From a virus: a DNA stretch of 35,632 nucleotides. Below are positions 7,990 to 17,501 of this stretch, piece by piece. The notes beneath the pieces were generated by a model that did not search any database, was not told where the DNA came from, and saw only the letters and a program-made list of their open reading frames with translations. Position numbers and translations under genes: made by a program. How positions within the stretch are numbered: position 1 is the stretch's first letter; each line of letters opens with the position of its first letter. Location: IMG/VR virus record IMGVR_UViG_3300027686_000016, positions 1-35,632 of that record. One strand, 5' to 3'.

Positions 7990-10900
7990 TTAATAATCCC
8001 TCCTGATAAAATAGCTCTCTTAAATTAACTGGAACTCTGTTGCTTTTTGTTGCGTTCCAAGATTTAGGAACTATTTGTAAGTTTTCAGGTGCGTGCTTAC
8101 CCCTGTAATTCTTACCTTGTATTGGATAAATGTGATCTACCTCATGTTTTATTCCAGTTTCCAAGGTTAGCCTTTGCGCATCTTGGTAAAATTGTTCTAT
8201 TTTTAAAACATCTTCAGGTGTTTGGTATTTAGGAATAGCTTTTAATTTAGCTGCGTGTCTTTTATTTACAAGAGCATTAATTTTTCCTTTGAAGTCAGGG
8301 TCATATTTCTTTTTCCAAGCAACCCTATCCTCTCTATTTTTAATCATTATATCGTAAAGCCCTAACTCTCTAAATTCATCAGCAGTAACTCCTTTTGAAC
8401 CCCTAACTGTCTTTCCAAAGTGTTTTTCAGCTATATTGTTATGCCTATTTCTTTCATCTAATAAAGCTTCAAATTTCTTTTGGTCATCTTTGGGAACAAA
8501 TTTATACCATTCTTTATCTACTACATTTCTTGTTCTTGGAGGTCTTTTTCCAGAGGCTCTTTCTACCTCTAACTCTTTTGCTCTTAAATCTGCATGTAAT
8601 TTAGATGACTTTAAGTTTGTTGCGTTAATATCATCAATTTTATCTAACCCAAGCTCTTCTTTTATTTGTGCTTTAATTTCTTGTAATTCATCATGTAATT
8701 TTTGCACTTCAGGAGATTTTGTTGGTTTTGGAGACGTTTTTCCACTTGCGTAATTAATTTCTTTTCCAATATCGTTTAGCTCGTCTAATGTTCCAGCAGC
8801 TATATAATCATCTTTAAGTAAATTTTTAGCAGATGTTTTTCCTAATATATCTCTTGTTCTTCTTCTTATTTCAGACCTTTTTGCATAAGCATCTGCTAAA
8901 GCTACTGGGTCTACATTATCTGGGTGTAATACATTGCCATTACTAGGCATAGAATAAGATGTTCTAGGCTGCTCTAGCTCCTCGAAGAAGTTATCTTTTT
9001 TTTTTGACCAGCCGAGATCTCTAGCTTTGTCTTCTCTTTTACCGTTAGGAAGATACCTTTCTCTTGTCTTGATATTCATTGGGTCTCTTTCCCATGAACG
9101 TGCAAGCTCATCAAACTCGTAGTCTTGTTGTGTATCAAACCTAGTCTTAGTTTTAGGTAAGGTTACGCTCTTAACATCAGCCGGAATAGTATCTAAGTTT
9201 CTTGTAGGTACTTTATTTAAAACACTCTTACTATCACCTGTGTATGAAGCTTTTTGTATTGATTCCATTGCATCATAAGCATAGTTAAGCATCTCTTCCC
9301 TAGCTCGCAAGAATGGTTCTCTTGTCTTTTGTAGTTTAGGAACAGATTGTGCTTGTAAGTCTGATACAACTCTCATAATAGAATTAATGTTCTCATCAGG
9401 TGTTAATCTTCTGTTCTTTAACGCACTGTTGATAGAGTTAATAGTATTGTTATACTTATCATTAAGAACTTTGTTTGGAGAACTCATTACAGGAGGATTA
9501 TCTATTAAATCTGCTTTAGCTTTACCACCTTGAATATTAATATCAGAAATGTTTTTAGGGTTGTCATTAACACCATACTTACCAGTGAAGTGAGTGTCAT
9601 CTAAGTCAGCTGTTCTAATGTTTTGGTCAATATTGGTAGTGCCAGATTTGTCTGGAGTATAAGCATCTTCTAATTCAGTAGCTAATTTATCATCACCTTC
9701 ATCAAACATAGACCTTTTAGACCTTGCTGAGTCTGAATCAAACATACGCATCTCTTTATCAACCTGAACAATCCTGTCTCTTATTTGTTGTTGCATTACT
9801 GGATCACCCTTTGCTTCTTTATGTAAGGCTCTTAGCTCTTCTTTAAGCTCAGCAAAACCTCTCATACCTTTAGGTCTAGCAGCTTCCATAGGGTTCATGT
9901 TAGAGATAGCTTTAGAGTTTAATCCGGTGCTTGGTTGTTTAGTAACACCACCGTTAGCATCTAATACATTATTCATTGGAGATACAAGTTGATCACCATT
10001 CGCACCATACTTAACAGCATCTTTAGTTGGTGTCTGTGTCAAAGTAAACTGATCAAACCAATCACTATCAAGTAAAGGGTCACCACGATAACCTAGTTTC
10101 TTTTGTTTGTTACCAACAAGCCTTGTTACTTTACCAGTGCCATCTGTTGCTCTGTAGTCGTTTGCATAATCTTTTATTGTGTTTTCTAAGCCATAGCCTT
10201 TTTCTGCTGGTGATTGTTTATTATTCCAGTTAGTTGAGCCTTCATCAAGTGTATTGTAAAAGGAGTCTTTATCTGCTTGGTTTAAATTAGCTGGTCTATC
10301 TTTAGGATTAATAAGGTCTTTATCACTAAGTATATTAGGTTCTCTTAGGTTTCTGTCAGCGCCTATCCTTACATTAGGATTAGGTTGTTTAGTATTGATA
10401 CCATAGTCAGCAGTATTACTTTTAGGCATAGGCATACTGTAGCTAGTTCTTTTGCTTGCTTTTGCATCAGATAATAGTTTACGACTAACATCATCTCCTG
10501 GTTTAACAATAATATCTGCTAAGTCTTTATCTAAATACCAGTCAGATCCTTTTGTAAAGAACTTACCTACATTGTGTAGTATGTTTTTTACTGCGCCTTC
10601 AGGGTTTCTTGGTGTGCTAGGAATACCAAATGACCAATCGCTACCATCCATAGAAAAGTTAACTTCATAGCCATGACCCATAGTTCCTTTCATATCATTA
10701 ACTTTAAACTTACCGTCCTTTAATACTGAAGGAATCTTCCTTTTCTTAATAGCATCTTTCATTGCCTGTTTAAAACTACTAGCAGAGAACTTAGTTAGCT
10801 CACCGTCTAACATCTGTCCGTATTCTGTTTTGTTAAGCCCATCCATAACAGCTTGATCTCTTAACCTACCATTCTTAAATCTTTCTAAGACTTCAGGTGG

Positions 10901-12496
10901 ATACATATCTTTCGTAGTAAAGCCAAAGCCTTTAAAGTCTTCATCCATAGCATTAAGGATGTGATTGTCTGCTATACCTTGTTTGTTTAGATGCGCTCTT
11001 GCACCAGTTACTCTAGGTGTGAGTTCTCCAGCATCAGCAAAGTAAGGCTTGTCTCCATTGTTAAAGAAATGACCTTTAGACTTTTCACCAAACTTAAGGT
11101 TATCATAATCTCTCATTCCAAGTAGTGCATCCTTTCTAACTTGCGCACTAAATAGATTAGGTGTCACCTCTTGCATAACATCAAAGTATTCATCGTCTGT
11201 TGCTTTACCAGCTTTAACTAACTTAGCAAACTCCTTAGAGAATACATCTTCAGCTTCTTCTGCTCTTTCTAATATATTGTCAAACTGTTTGCCTGTGAAT
11301 AGTTCTGGACTAGATCCTGTTGACCAGTTAGCACCCTTAAAGTTCTCTGCATCCTGTATCATATGCTGTGCTTCATGAGCTAATGACTCATTAAAGTCTG
11401 CTTTACTTAAGTTAGGGTTTAGTGTTACATCATTACCATTAACGAAAGCATTAGCACCCGTTCTATTAACTTGCTCATCTGTCATTTTAGCTAGTCTAGT
11501 TTGTGTGTCTAAACCTTTACCAGCGCCTGTTCCTCTAGTGCTTTTATAGCTATTCATTGCTAAGTTTCTTAACGCAAACTGTGGCTGTCCTTTTAATAAA
11601 GGTGCTTTAAGATTCATAGGTCCTGTTGGTATCTCTTGTTTGATAATACCATCAGCATCTATAAACGTAGGGTTACCTCTCTTAGAGGTTTCTTCCCATA
11701 GTCTTTGTTCGTCAGGTGTAGGAGCAAACTTACCAGTCTTCTTCCTGTTAGCCATAACTGCATCTACATCAATCTGTTTCTTGAATTCTTTATATGATGG
11801 CATGTCAAACTTAGTTGAGCCTTCACCAATCACCATGTTTTGTTTAGGTGGAGTGAACATACTCATCCCTCTGTTTAGAGGACCTGTTGTGCCTACATTG
11901 TTAACAGCGTTAAAGACTTCAGTCTTAGCTGTCTCTGCTGCATATCTTGTCATTGGATGTGATGCTATCTTAGCGCCAATCTTACCCGCTTGCATAATAC
12001 CTTTAGGTACTGGAATAGGAGCTAGTATCTCACCTACTAATCTACCACCTGAGCCATCTTTTAATCTATCACCTAACTCTGTGCCTTCTAACCAACCATC
12101 AGTTCTCTTTTGATTATCTAATGTTGACCAGAATGATGTGCCTTCCTCTTGTCTCTTGCCCATTGCATCTACAAAGCCATCCCACTTCTGACCTCTTTCT
12201 GCATTGTATGCACCACCGATACCTTGTCCTAGTATCTCTAAGTCACCTAATATACCTAACGCACCTTCACCCATACCCACCGGTAAAGCAATAGCATCGT
12301 TATAAGCTTGTTGCTCTTCAGCTTCAATTAGCTCATTCTTCTCAATGATCTGTTCATCTGTGAGGTTACCATCCAATGACCCGTTAGTCATAGATGGTGT
12401 GAGGATACCACTGTTAAGTAAAGTCTTCTGCTTTTCGAATGTTAGGTTACGTCTAGCTTGAGCTTTCCTACTTATATCATCAAAGAAATCACCCAT
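7982..12496 (-). CDS. Giant multidomain virion protein with HExxH and HNH-like motifs
   Basis: About 1,504 residues from the ATG at 12496 (MGDFFDDISRKAQAR), chosen because it overlaps the portal stop by 8 nt; the frame extends upstream to 12517. Around residue 375 a SLAHEAQHMI segment carries HExxH, the zinc-metallopeptidase signature, preceded by LNPN and FNES as in phage peptidase domains. The central 500-1300 region is hydrophilic and repeat-poor. The C-terminus (about 1445-1480) has HEVDHIYP then a GKHAPENLQIVPK stretch, like HNH nucleases. By position (after portal) and size it could be an ejected or internal virion protein with peptidase and nuclease activities. It accounts for about one eighth of the genome. 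The two enzyme assignments rest on motifs only. Confidence 0.7.
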   Translation of the reverse strand: MGDFFDDISRKAQARRNLTFEKQKTLLNSGILTPSMTNGSLDGNLTDEQIIEKNELIEAEEQQAYNDAIALPVGMGEGALGILGDLEILGQGIGGAYNAERGQKWDGFVDAMGKRQEEGTSFWSTLDNQKRTDGWLEGTELGDRLKDGSGGRLVGEILAPIPVPKGIMQAGKIGAKIASHPMTRYAAETAKTEVFNAVNNVGTTGPLNRGMSMFTPPKQNMVIGEGSTKFDMPSYKEFKKQIDVDAVMANRKKTGKFAPTPDEQRLWEETSKRGNPTFIDADGIIKQEIPTGPMNLKAPLLKGQPQFALRNLAMNSYKSTRGTGAGKGLDTQTRLAKMTDEQVNRTGANAFVNGNDVTLNPNLSKADFNESLAHEAQHMIQDAENFKGANWSTGSSPELFTGKQFDNILERAEEAEDVFSKEFAKLVKAGKATDDEYFDVMQEVTPNLFSAQVRKDALLGMRDYDNLKFGEKSKGHFFNNGDKPYFADAGELTPRVTGARAHLNKQGIADNHILNAMDEDFKGFGFTTKDMYPPEVLERFKNGRLRDQAVMDGLNKTEYGQMLDGELTKFSASSFKQAMKDAIKKRKIPSVLKDGKFKVNDMKGTMGHGYEVNFSMDGSDWSFGIPSTPRNPEGAVKNILHNVGKFFTKGSDWYLDKDLADIIVKPGDDVSRKLLSDAKASKRTSYSMPMPKSNTADYGINTKQPNPNVRIGADRNLREPNILSDKDLINPKDRPANLNQADKDSFYNTLDEGSTNWNNKQSPAEKGYGLENTIKDYANDYRATDGTGKVTRLVGNKQKKLGYRGDPLLDSDWFDQFTLTQTPTKDAVKYGANGDQLVSPMNNVLDANGGVTKQPSTGLNSKAISNMNPMEAARPKGMRGFAELKEELRALHKEAKGDPVMQQQIRDRIVQVDKEMRMFDSDSARSKRSMFDEGDDKLATELEDAYTPDKSGTTNIDQNIRTADLDDTHFTGKYGVNDNPKNISDINIQGGKAKADLIDNPPVMSSPNKVLNDKYNNTINSINSALKNRRLTPDENINSIMRVVSDLQAQSVPKLQKTREPFLRAREEMLNYAYDAMESIQKASYTGDSKSVLNKVPTRNLDTIPADVKSVTLPKTKTRFDTQQDYEFDELARSWERDPMNIKTRERYLPNGKREDKARDLGWSKKKDNFFEELEQPRTSYSMPSNGNVLHPDNVDPVALADAYAKRSEIRRRTRDILGKTSAKNLLKDDYIAAGTLDELNDIGKEINYASGKTSPKPTKSPEVQKLHDELQEIKAQIKEELGLDKIDDINATNLKSSKLHADLRAKELEVERASGKRPPRTRNVVDKEWYKFVPKDDQKKFEALLDERNRHNNIAEKHFGKTVRGSKGVTADEFRELGLYDIMIKNREDRVAWKKKYDPDFKGKINALVNKRHAAKLKAIPKYQTPEDVLKIEQFYQDAQRLTLETGIKHEVDHIYPIQGKNYRGKHAPENLQIVPKSWNATKSNRVPVNLRELFYQEGLLND

Positions 12497-14627
12497 TGAT
12501 TTTCGCAATCTTATCAATAGCGTTAACCATATCTTTCATATCAGCACTGTTAGCACTGTCTTCCTGAGCTTCTTGTTTAATCTTCAAGTCTATTTCCCTA
12601 AGTTGAATGTCTGCTTCGAGTCGAGCACGCTCTTGTTGTATCTTAAGTAACTCTTTGGCGCTATCTATTTCTTGTTGTTGCTTATCTAGTTCTAACTGTT
12701 GTTGTTCCATTTGCATCTTCATTTGCAGTTCTTGCAACTTTAACTGTTGTGCTGCTTGATCTGTTTGCTGCTTCATCTGTGCTTTATCTGTCTCAGCTTT
12801 AGCTATTGCCTGTGCTGCTTTCACGTCACTAGGTGTCTTGTCTGCTTTAGCATCTGCTTCCATTACCTTAGCCATAGTCTCATCATCTATCTCTTTAATG
12901 AATTGACTGTCATCACGATAGCCCGACGCATTTATAAATTTAGCTAACGTCTGTCTGTATTGCTTTAGATCAACCAAAGGATTAGCTAGACCATACTGTT
13001 GTAGTACCATCTCTTGCTTACCCATAATCATCTGGAGCATTGCTACCTTCTCGTTACCTGTTCCGTTACCTAACCCTACATTAATGTTAACGTTGTATAA
13101 GTTATCCCATTCTCTTGGGTCTATCTGCATAGGCTTACCATTGATAGCCATAGCACGAGGTTCATCTTGATACTTACATACTAGATGCAAGATACCACGC
13201 ATAAGATTCTTAACACCAGTATCAGCAAAGATACGAGCAATCAGTTCTAGCTTGCCTTGTGATTGTTGAGTCATTGCAGCAACAGCAGTAGCAGATACAT
13301 TCTGTAACACATTAGGGTCTAACCCTTGTGACATGTCTGATACACCAGTAGCCTTAGCTTGTTCGTTATCTAAATACTCTAGCATTGGGAATGATTGTGC
13401 AGCAGATGACTGGACTTGCATAGGTACGATAGCATTAGGATTCTTCATTCTAATGATACCGCCAGCAGTTGAGTTGAGTAGATCATCTAAGTTTACTTGG
13501 CCTTCGACCGCACCAACACGTGAATTGTTAGTGAGGTAAAGGTTATCTAACATTTGTCGGGTAATGGTAGATTTGATAAACTGTAGTTCCATAGTCCTGT
13601 CTGCCATAGACTGACCATAGAATGTGTGAGGGATTGGGAAAGGACATAGACTGTAGAAAGGACAGTAGTCTATCTCTTCATCTGAAAGGATAGTCTTGCT
13701 TGCGTAACATACCCTGTGTTTCTTAGCCATACCATCTGACTCACCGATATCGAGGTAGCACTCATAGTATGCTATTAGATCTTGTGATGGGTCAGTGTTG
13801 TTTACATCTGTGACTGTGTTGAATGTAGTACCGTTAATAGGATTAATATCATCATCTGCATTAAGTCCATCTACTATATCTTTATCATAGCCCATTGCCA
13901 CTAGGTCTGACCTGGTTAACATCTTACGTTGTGCAACGAACCTTGCATCGTCTATGTTATCAGCGTGTCTGTCTATCATGAACTCAGCAGTACTAACGTT
14001 CTCTATCTTAACTCGTGATGCGTCTGCTGTCTTCTTAAGCTTAACGTTGTAAGACATTGGTGATGGCTCAGTGATTGGCTGACCTGTGTTAGGATCTTTG
14101 CCTACCTCTACTAGTTCACCCGGTATCTCTTCTTGCTCTACTATCTCTACAGAGTCTTCTTGCATGAGCATACCTAGCTCGTCTTGTGTGATACCAAAGT
14201 ATTCTTCTTCGTTAGCATTTTGTTTAACGTCCCAGTAGGCTTTTACTATCCCTACCTTGTTAACGAGTGCATCCCAGAACCAATCGTGCATGATGATAGC
14301 ACCTGAGTTGTCCTTGTTGAATATATGGTTGACGTACTGTGTGACATTCTCTGCGACCGTAGCGTCTCCATCATTCTGTGGTGTGAACTCTACAACGTCT
14401 ACGCTTTGTGTGAATATCTTGAGCAACTGGGGTAGTGCGCCATCTATTGATGCTGCTACTGATCTGTCGACTACTGATGACTTACCATTAACTTCGTTTC
14501 CGAATGGCTTACCTAAGTAGTATTCTGTTGCTTTCTTTACGTCGCCATCAACTTCTTCGTATGCACTGTTAGCATCATCTATGTGATTGTCGAGTAATGA
14601 TTTTAATTCTTCTTCAGTAATGCTCAT
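12489..14627 (-). CDS. Portal protein, P22/SU10-like
   Basis: A 712-residue portal, the dodecameric ring through which DNA enters and leaves the head. The N-terminus (helices, then GKPFGNEVNGKSSVVDRSV) and the WFWDALVNKVGIVKAYWD segment near 120 match the large portal family of P22- and SU10-like podoviruses. A central PFPIPHTFYGQSMADRTMELQ segment (about 330) and a GVSDMSQGLDPNVLQ segment (about 435) also fit. From about 600 to 690 there is a long Gln/Lys/Glu coiled coil (barrel-like extension). Gene order terminase-portal-capsid supports the call. Confidence 0.88.
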   Translation of the reverse strand: MSITEEELKSLLDNHIDDANSAYEEVDGDVKKATEYYLGKPFGNEVNGKSSVVDRSVAASIDGALPQLLKIFTQSVDVVEFTPQNDGDATVAENVTQYVNHIFNKDNSGAIIMHDWFWDALVNKVGIVKAYWDVKQNANEEEYFGITQDELGMLMQEDSVEIVEQEEIPGELVEVGKDPNTGQPITEPSPMSYNVKLKKTADASRVKIENVSTAEFMIDRHADNIDDARFVAQRKMLTRSDLVAMGYDKDIVDGLNADDDINPINGTTFNTVTDVNNTDPSQDLIAYYECYLDIGESDGMAKKHRVCYASKTILSDEEIDYCPFYSLCPFPIPHTFYGQSMADRTMELQFIKSTITRQMLDNLYLTNNSRVGAVEGQVNLDDLLNSTAGGIIRMKNPNAIVPMQVQSSAAQSFPMLEYLDNEQAKATGVSDMSQGLDPNVLQNVSATAVAAMTQQSQGKLELIARIFADTGVKNLMRGILHLVCKYQDEPRAMAINGKPMQIDPREWDNLYNVNINVGLGNGTGNEKVAMLQMIMGKQEMVLQQYGLANPLVDLKQYRQTLAKFINASGYRDDSQFIKEIDDETMAKVMEADAKADKTPSDVKAAQAIAKAETDKAQMKQQTDQAAQQLKLQELQMKMQMEQQQLELDKQQQEIDSAKELLKIQQERARLEADIQLREIDLKIKQEAQEDSANSADMKDMVNAIDKIAKING

Positions 14628-14679
14628 ATTTATTGTTTACCTGTGTTAAGTTGTTGTTTTTTAACAACACTTTTAATAT

Positions 14680-14898
14680 TTATCCGTGTATTGAGTTGAT
14701 TATGCCAAGCATGTAGATGGTGAGTGCTGTGAAGTTCATAGCTATTAGTGACTTATCATTCCACATAAATGACACATAAATCCAAAGCAGAGTGCCTGGG
14801 ATTGCAGTGTAAAGGTTATATGGGTATATATTGCTGGCAGTGAGTATCATACTGATAATGATGAAGATACTACCTAACCATTTTATAGTGTTTAGCAT
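14680..14898 (-). CDS. Small membrane protein, holin candidate
   Basis: A 72-residue very hydrophobic protein with three likely membrane segments (about 6-24, 27-45 and 50-68) and almost no soluble part; a charged WNDKS loop separates the last two. Strong site AAGGAG before the ATG. Size and topology fit a holin or other small phage membrane protein, but sequence alone does not settle this; the lysozyme elsewhere in the genome would need such a partner for lysis. It follows the repeated element at 14922-15013. Confidence 0.6.
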   Translation of the reverse strand: MLNTIKWLGSIFIIISMILTASNIYPYNLYTAIPGTLLWIYVSFMWNDKSLIAMNFTALTIYMLGIINSIHG

Positions 14899-14921
14899 GC
14901 TTTTTCTCCTTGTTTTGATTC

Positions 14922-15013
14922 TACCTAGGCTACCCTAGCCTGAACTTATTTAAATGCCTTGTAGGCTCTCATATGACTATTTACCCCTCTCGAATGGTGC
15001 ACAGAATGGGGCT
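14922..15013 (-). promoter_or_regulatory. Repeated intergenic element 1, copy upstream of the holin-like gene
   Basis: Second copy of the element at 6583-6673, about two thirds identical with few gaps. It starts right after the stop of an HNH nuclease gene. On the minus strand AGGCTA-GGG-TAGCCT forms a perfect 6-bp hairpin at its end that is not matched in the other copy, so strict RNA structure is not conserved. Both copies keep the CATTTAAAT core. Confidence 0.55.
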
Positions 15014-15014
15014 T

Positions 15015-15422
15015 TTAAAATTGACCTTTTAAACCGACAAAAAACATCATCGATGCCATATATGCTCCACATTTTGTATCGTAATAACCTATGTGTGTTT
15101 GATTACGTTGAGCTTGATACTTCTTAATTTTCTTATGCCAAGTCCAACCCTTACCTATAAACTTCCTTACGTTATCTGCATGAGATACTAATGCTAAGTT
15201 CTCTATCCTGTTATCATCTCTTACTCCATTGATATGATGTATCTCCATATCGTTAGGAACTAATCCGTTATGATGTTCCCATATCATTCTGTGTTCCATC
15301 TTTTGCACTCTTGGAACTCTTGAGAAGTCTATGCGAATATAGCCATCTTTGTTCTTGTAGCCTTTTTGTATGTTGCCTGTCTTAAGGTTTAATACCTTAC
15401 CGTCTTGTATTGTGTAGTTCAT
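15015..15422 (-). CDS. HNH homing-type endonuclease with AP2-like domain
   Basis: A 135-residue free-standing nuclease. The HNH core is at 60-80 (MEIHHINGVRDDNRIENL) with His62, His63, Asn65 and the second Asn71 visible. Residues 92-125 (WTWHKKIKKYQAQ then HIGYYDTKCGAYMA) resemble the small AP2-type DNA-binding domain often joined to phage HNH enzymes. It lies between terminase large subunit and portal, two genes normally adjacent, so it is probably a mobile insertion. A related enzyme is at 17049-17369 on the other side of terminase. Confidence 0.8.
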   Translation of the reverse strand: MNYTIQDGKVLNLKTGNIQKGYKNKDGYIRIDFSRVPRVQKMEHRMIWEHHNGLVPNDMEIHHINGVRDDNRIENLALVSHADNVRKFIGKGWTWHKKIKKYQAQRNQTHIGYYDTKCGAYMASMMFFVGLKGQF

Positions 15423-15430
15423 ATCTTCTC

Positions 15431-16804
15431 CTATAAATATTGATCTTTGTAACTGTCTCCACTAACTGTGGATTCAAAGGGTTTGCTCCAATCGCTACGC
15501 TTAGTGTTCCCGGCACTGTCTATACCTATTGCTAAATACCTAAAGGCATCGGCTGCGTGTGAACTCCAATCATGGAGCGGACGTTCTTGGTATACTGATA
15601 ACTTTTCGTTATATACTCTCCTGTAATTACGTAAACACTCTACGCCAAACTTAGTAGTATCTTTTTGGAACCAAGTGTTGGGTAGCATCTTTCTTACTGC
15701 CATGATACCGTCTTCAACGCTATGCTTTGCAGCAACATCAATGTTTAACCCAGCTTCTGTTAAAAACTCGTAACGGCTTTTGCCTGTTTGTAATTCTCTT
15801 TGCATCACATCGTGGGGAAGGATATGGATGTAATCTCTATATCCCTTCTCATCGAGCCAAGCTATATAATGATCTAATGCTTGACCATGGTTCTCGTAAA
15901 AGTCCATGATTCTGACCTCGCCTCCTATCGTTTCGCAAACGAATATGGATGTGCTATCAGAAATGCCTAAATCCCAGCTCGTAAACTTCTGTGTTGCAGC
16001 TTCAGTGGGGATATCTCGGATATGGTTTTTACTTGTTATGTCTTTAAGTATCTCACCATAATAAGAGCCAACGATAGGACTATCGAAGGATACTTCAAAC
16101 TCTTGTTGGTACTTGTTGTCGCCCATAGCTTTACGGGCATCTTTTAGTTCTGCTTCTGGTATAAGGCCAGTCTCACTTGCTTTAAACTCTCTTAGAGTCC
16201 ATCCATCGTTAGAAGAATCATCTGCAAAATCTCTTAGTTCTTTAAAATGATTCGCTCCCTTAGGAGTTCCAATGAATAATGCCCATCCGAGTCTATCAGA
16301 TAAGGCTGGTCTTATAACTTCTGTAAATAATGAAGGATGTACGTCACCAATTTCGTCAATGACCACCCCGTCAAGATATATACCCCTAATGGAATCAGGA
16401 TTATCAGCCCCATACAGACTAATACGACGTCCCATAAAATCGACACGTAATTCACTTACGTTAGCAGTGCCACCAAGAGGGCGAGTATAGTCAACAAGAT
16501 AATTCCATGCGATACGCTTTGCTTGACCATAAGTAGGCGCAATATATGCGAACTGAGGACTTTTCTTCTCACATTTAAGTGCTGAATGTATGAGCTGGTT
16601 AATTGCTGCAACTGTTTTACCCATCCTTCTGTGTGCGACTGCAACTGTCCAACGGTTTTCTTTGACAGCTTTGTGTATCTTTTTTTGAGGTTCTCTAGGT
16701 GCATATCCAGTCGTAACTTCGTTCTCATTCGTCGATACCTGTTTTGACAACGATTGTGATTGGAGCGTCTGAGTCTCCACTAATTGTTTGTTCTGCTTTT
16801 CCAT
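15431..16804 (-). CDS. Terminase large subunit
   Basis: A 457-residue DNA-packaging motor. The ATPase domain has an early Walker A (AHRRMGKT, 57-64), a Walker B (GVVIDEIG, 146-153) and a coupling segment (FIGTPKG, 177-182). The nuclease domain begins with SWDLGISDST near 275-284, whose Asp277 is the expected metal ligand, and has LPHDV near 330 and HDWSSHAADAFRY near 425, all usual in the family. The start at 16804 overlaps the small-subunit gene by 80 nt; a shorter start is not obvious because no ATG follows before the conserved YAPREPQ segment. The last two-thirds are shared by most podovirus terminases. Confidence 0.92.
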   Translation of the reverse strand: MEKQNKQLVETQTLQSQSLSKQVSTNENEVTTGYAPREPQKKIHKAVKENRWTVAVAHRRMGKTVAAINQLIHSALKCEKKSPQFAYIAPTYGQAKRIAWNYLVDYTRPLGGTANVSELRVDFMGRRISLYGADNPDSIRGIYLDGVVIDEIGDVHPSLFTEVIRPALSDRLGWALFIGTPKGANHFKELRDFADDSSNDGWTLREFKASETGLIPEAELKDARKAMGDNKYQQEFEVSFDSPIVGSYYGEILKDITSKNHIRDIPTEAATQKFTSWDLGISDSTSIFVCETIGGEVRIMDFYENHGQALDHYIAWLDEKGYRDYIHILPHDVMQRELQTGKSRYEFLTEAGLNIDVAAKHSVEDGIMAVRKMLPNTWFQKDTTKFGVECLRNYRRVYNEKLSVYQERPLHDWSSHAADAFRYLAIGIDSAGNTKRSDWSKPFESTVSGDSYKDQYL

Positions 16805-16982
16805 CTATCCTGTCCCCTAATTCTCTGATTGCAGCTATGTCTCCGTCTTCTGCTTTTCTGAATAATGCTTCTGCTACACTGTGTAGTCGTTTAGCGTCCT
16901 CTTGTATTGCAAGTTTCTTTACTACCTTGCCCCAAGCTCTATTGTTTTTACTGCTATTTTTATTTCCTACCGGTGCTGCCAT
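16725..16982 (-). CDS. Terminase small subunit candidate
   Basis: An 85-residue protein directly before terminase large subunit, overlapping it. It starts MAAPVGNKNSSKNNRAWGK, basic and like the N-termini of many small phage DNA-recognition subunits, followed by helices (40-70) with an ALFRKAEDGDIAAIRELGDRI stretch typical of the family, and an acidic tail. Site AGGACACACA precedes the ATG. The role is to select phage DNA for packaging; the call rests on position and this pattern. Confidence 0.75.
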   Translation of the reverse strand: MAAPVGNKNSSKNNRAWGKVVKKLAIQEDAKRLHSVAEALFRKAEDGDIAAIRELGDRIDGKAEQTISGDSDAPITIVVKTGIDE

Positions 16983-17048
16983 TGTGTGTCCTATTAGGTG
17001 GAGGGTTTTAAACTATCTCAGGAGAAGGAAGATAGTCCCTCCGATATT

Positions 17049-17369
17049 TTATATGTATGCTAGATTACAGGCCATGATAGCTCTGCACTTTGTAACGAAG
17101 CCACCAAGAAACTTACCATCTCTCTCGGCAACCCATTGTCTTTTATTTTTGCTAAGGTAAGTTGTACCTCGTCTCCAACGTTGATTGTTTTGTTTCTTTG
17201 TTAACATCTGTAAGTTCTCAATGCGATTGTCATCACGCTTACCATTAATATGGTCTATTTCCATGCCTTTTGGTATTTCACCATTGTGTTGAGTCCATAC
17301 ATATCTATGTTCTCTCCATGCTTTTCTGTTGTGTTGTGCTATTACATAGCCATCTTTGTCTTTATACAT
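17049..17369 (-). CDS. HNH homing-type endonuclease, second copy
   Basis: A 106-residue nuclease with a clear HNH core at 36-57 (MEIDHINGKRDDNRIENLQ) and a C-terminal AP2-like part (KRQWVAERDGKFLGGFVTKCRAIMA). It shares the H-N-G-x-R-D-D-N-R-I-E-N-L core and the TKC-x-A-x-MA ending with the enzyme at 15015-15422, so the two are relatives placed on either side of the terminase genes. The N-terminal part of this one is shorter. It lies between the pqqA region and the terminase, probably as a mobile insertion. Confidence 0.78.
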   Translation of the reverse strand: MYKDKDGYVIAQHNRKAWREHRYVWTQHNGEIPKGMEIDHINGKRDDNRIENLQMLTKKQNNQRWRRGTTYLSKNKRQWVAERDGKFLGGFVTKCRAIMACNLAYI

Positions 17370-17445
17370 TGCTTTCTCCCAAATTTAAAGAGGGCCCAGT
17401 TGCGGCGACTGCTTTATAACCGACTAGGCTCCATCCGGATTTCAT
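17362..17445 (-). CDS. Possible 27-residue small gene overlapping the HNH start
   Basis: ATG at 17445 preceded by AAAGGATGCTGA (AAGGA with 6-nt spacing) opens a 27-codon frame, MKSGWSLVGYKAVAATGPSL and a few more, that ends TAA inside the first codons of the HNH gene. A nine-codon frame (MKKQSKDAE) ends at TGA overlapping this ATG. It is between pqqA and the HNH gene. No known family. It could be a real small protein or a chance frame in a leader; I rate it as tentative. Confidence 0.35.
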   Translation of the reverse strand: MKSGWSLVGYKAVAATGPSLNLGESNV

Positions 17446-17501
17446 TCAGCATCCTTTGACTGTTTTTTCATCACATAGTGATTAGATTGTGTTACGGTTG
17501 T

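Noticed and set aside
16456-16728. 90-codon minus frame starting MRTKLRLDM inside terminase
   Set aside because: Shadow frame of terminase large subunit, which has Walker motifs in its own frame.
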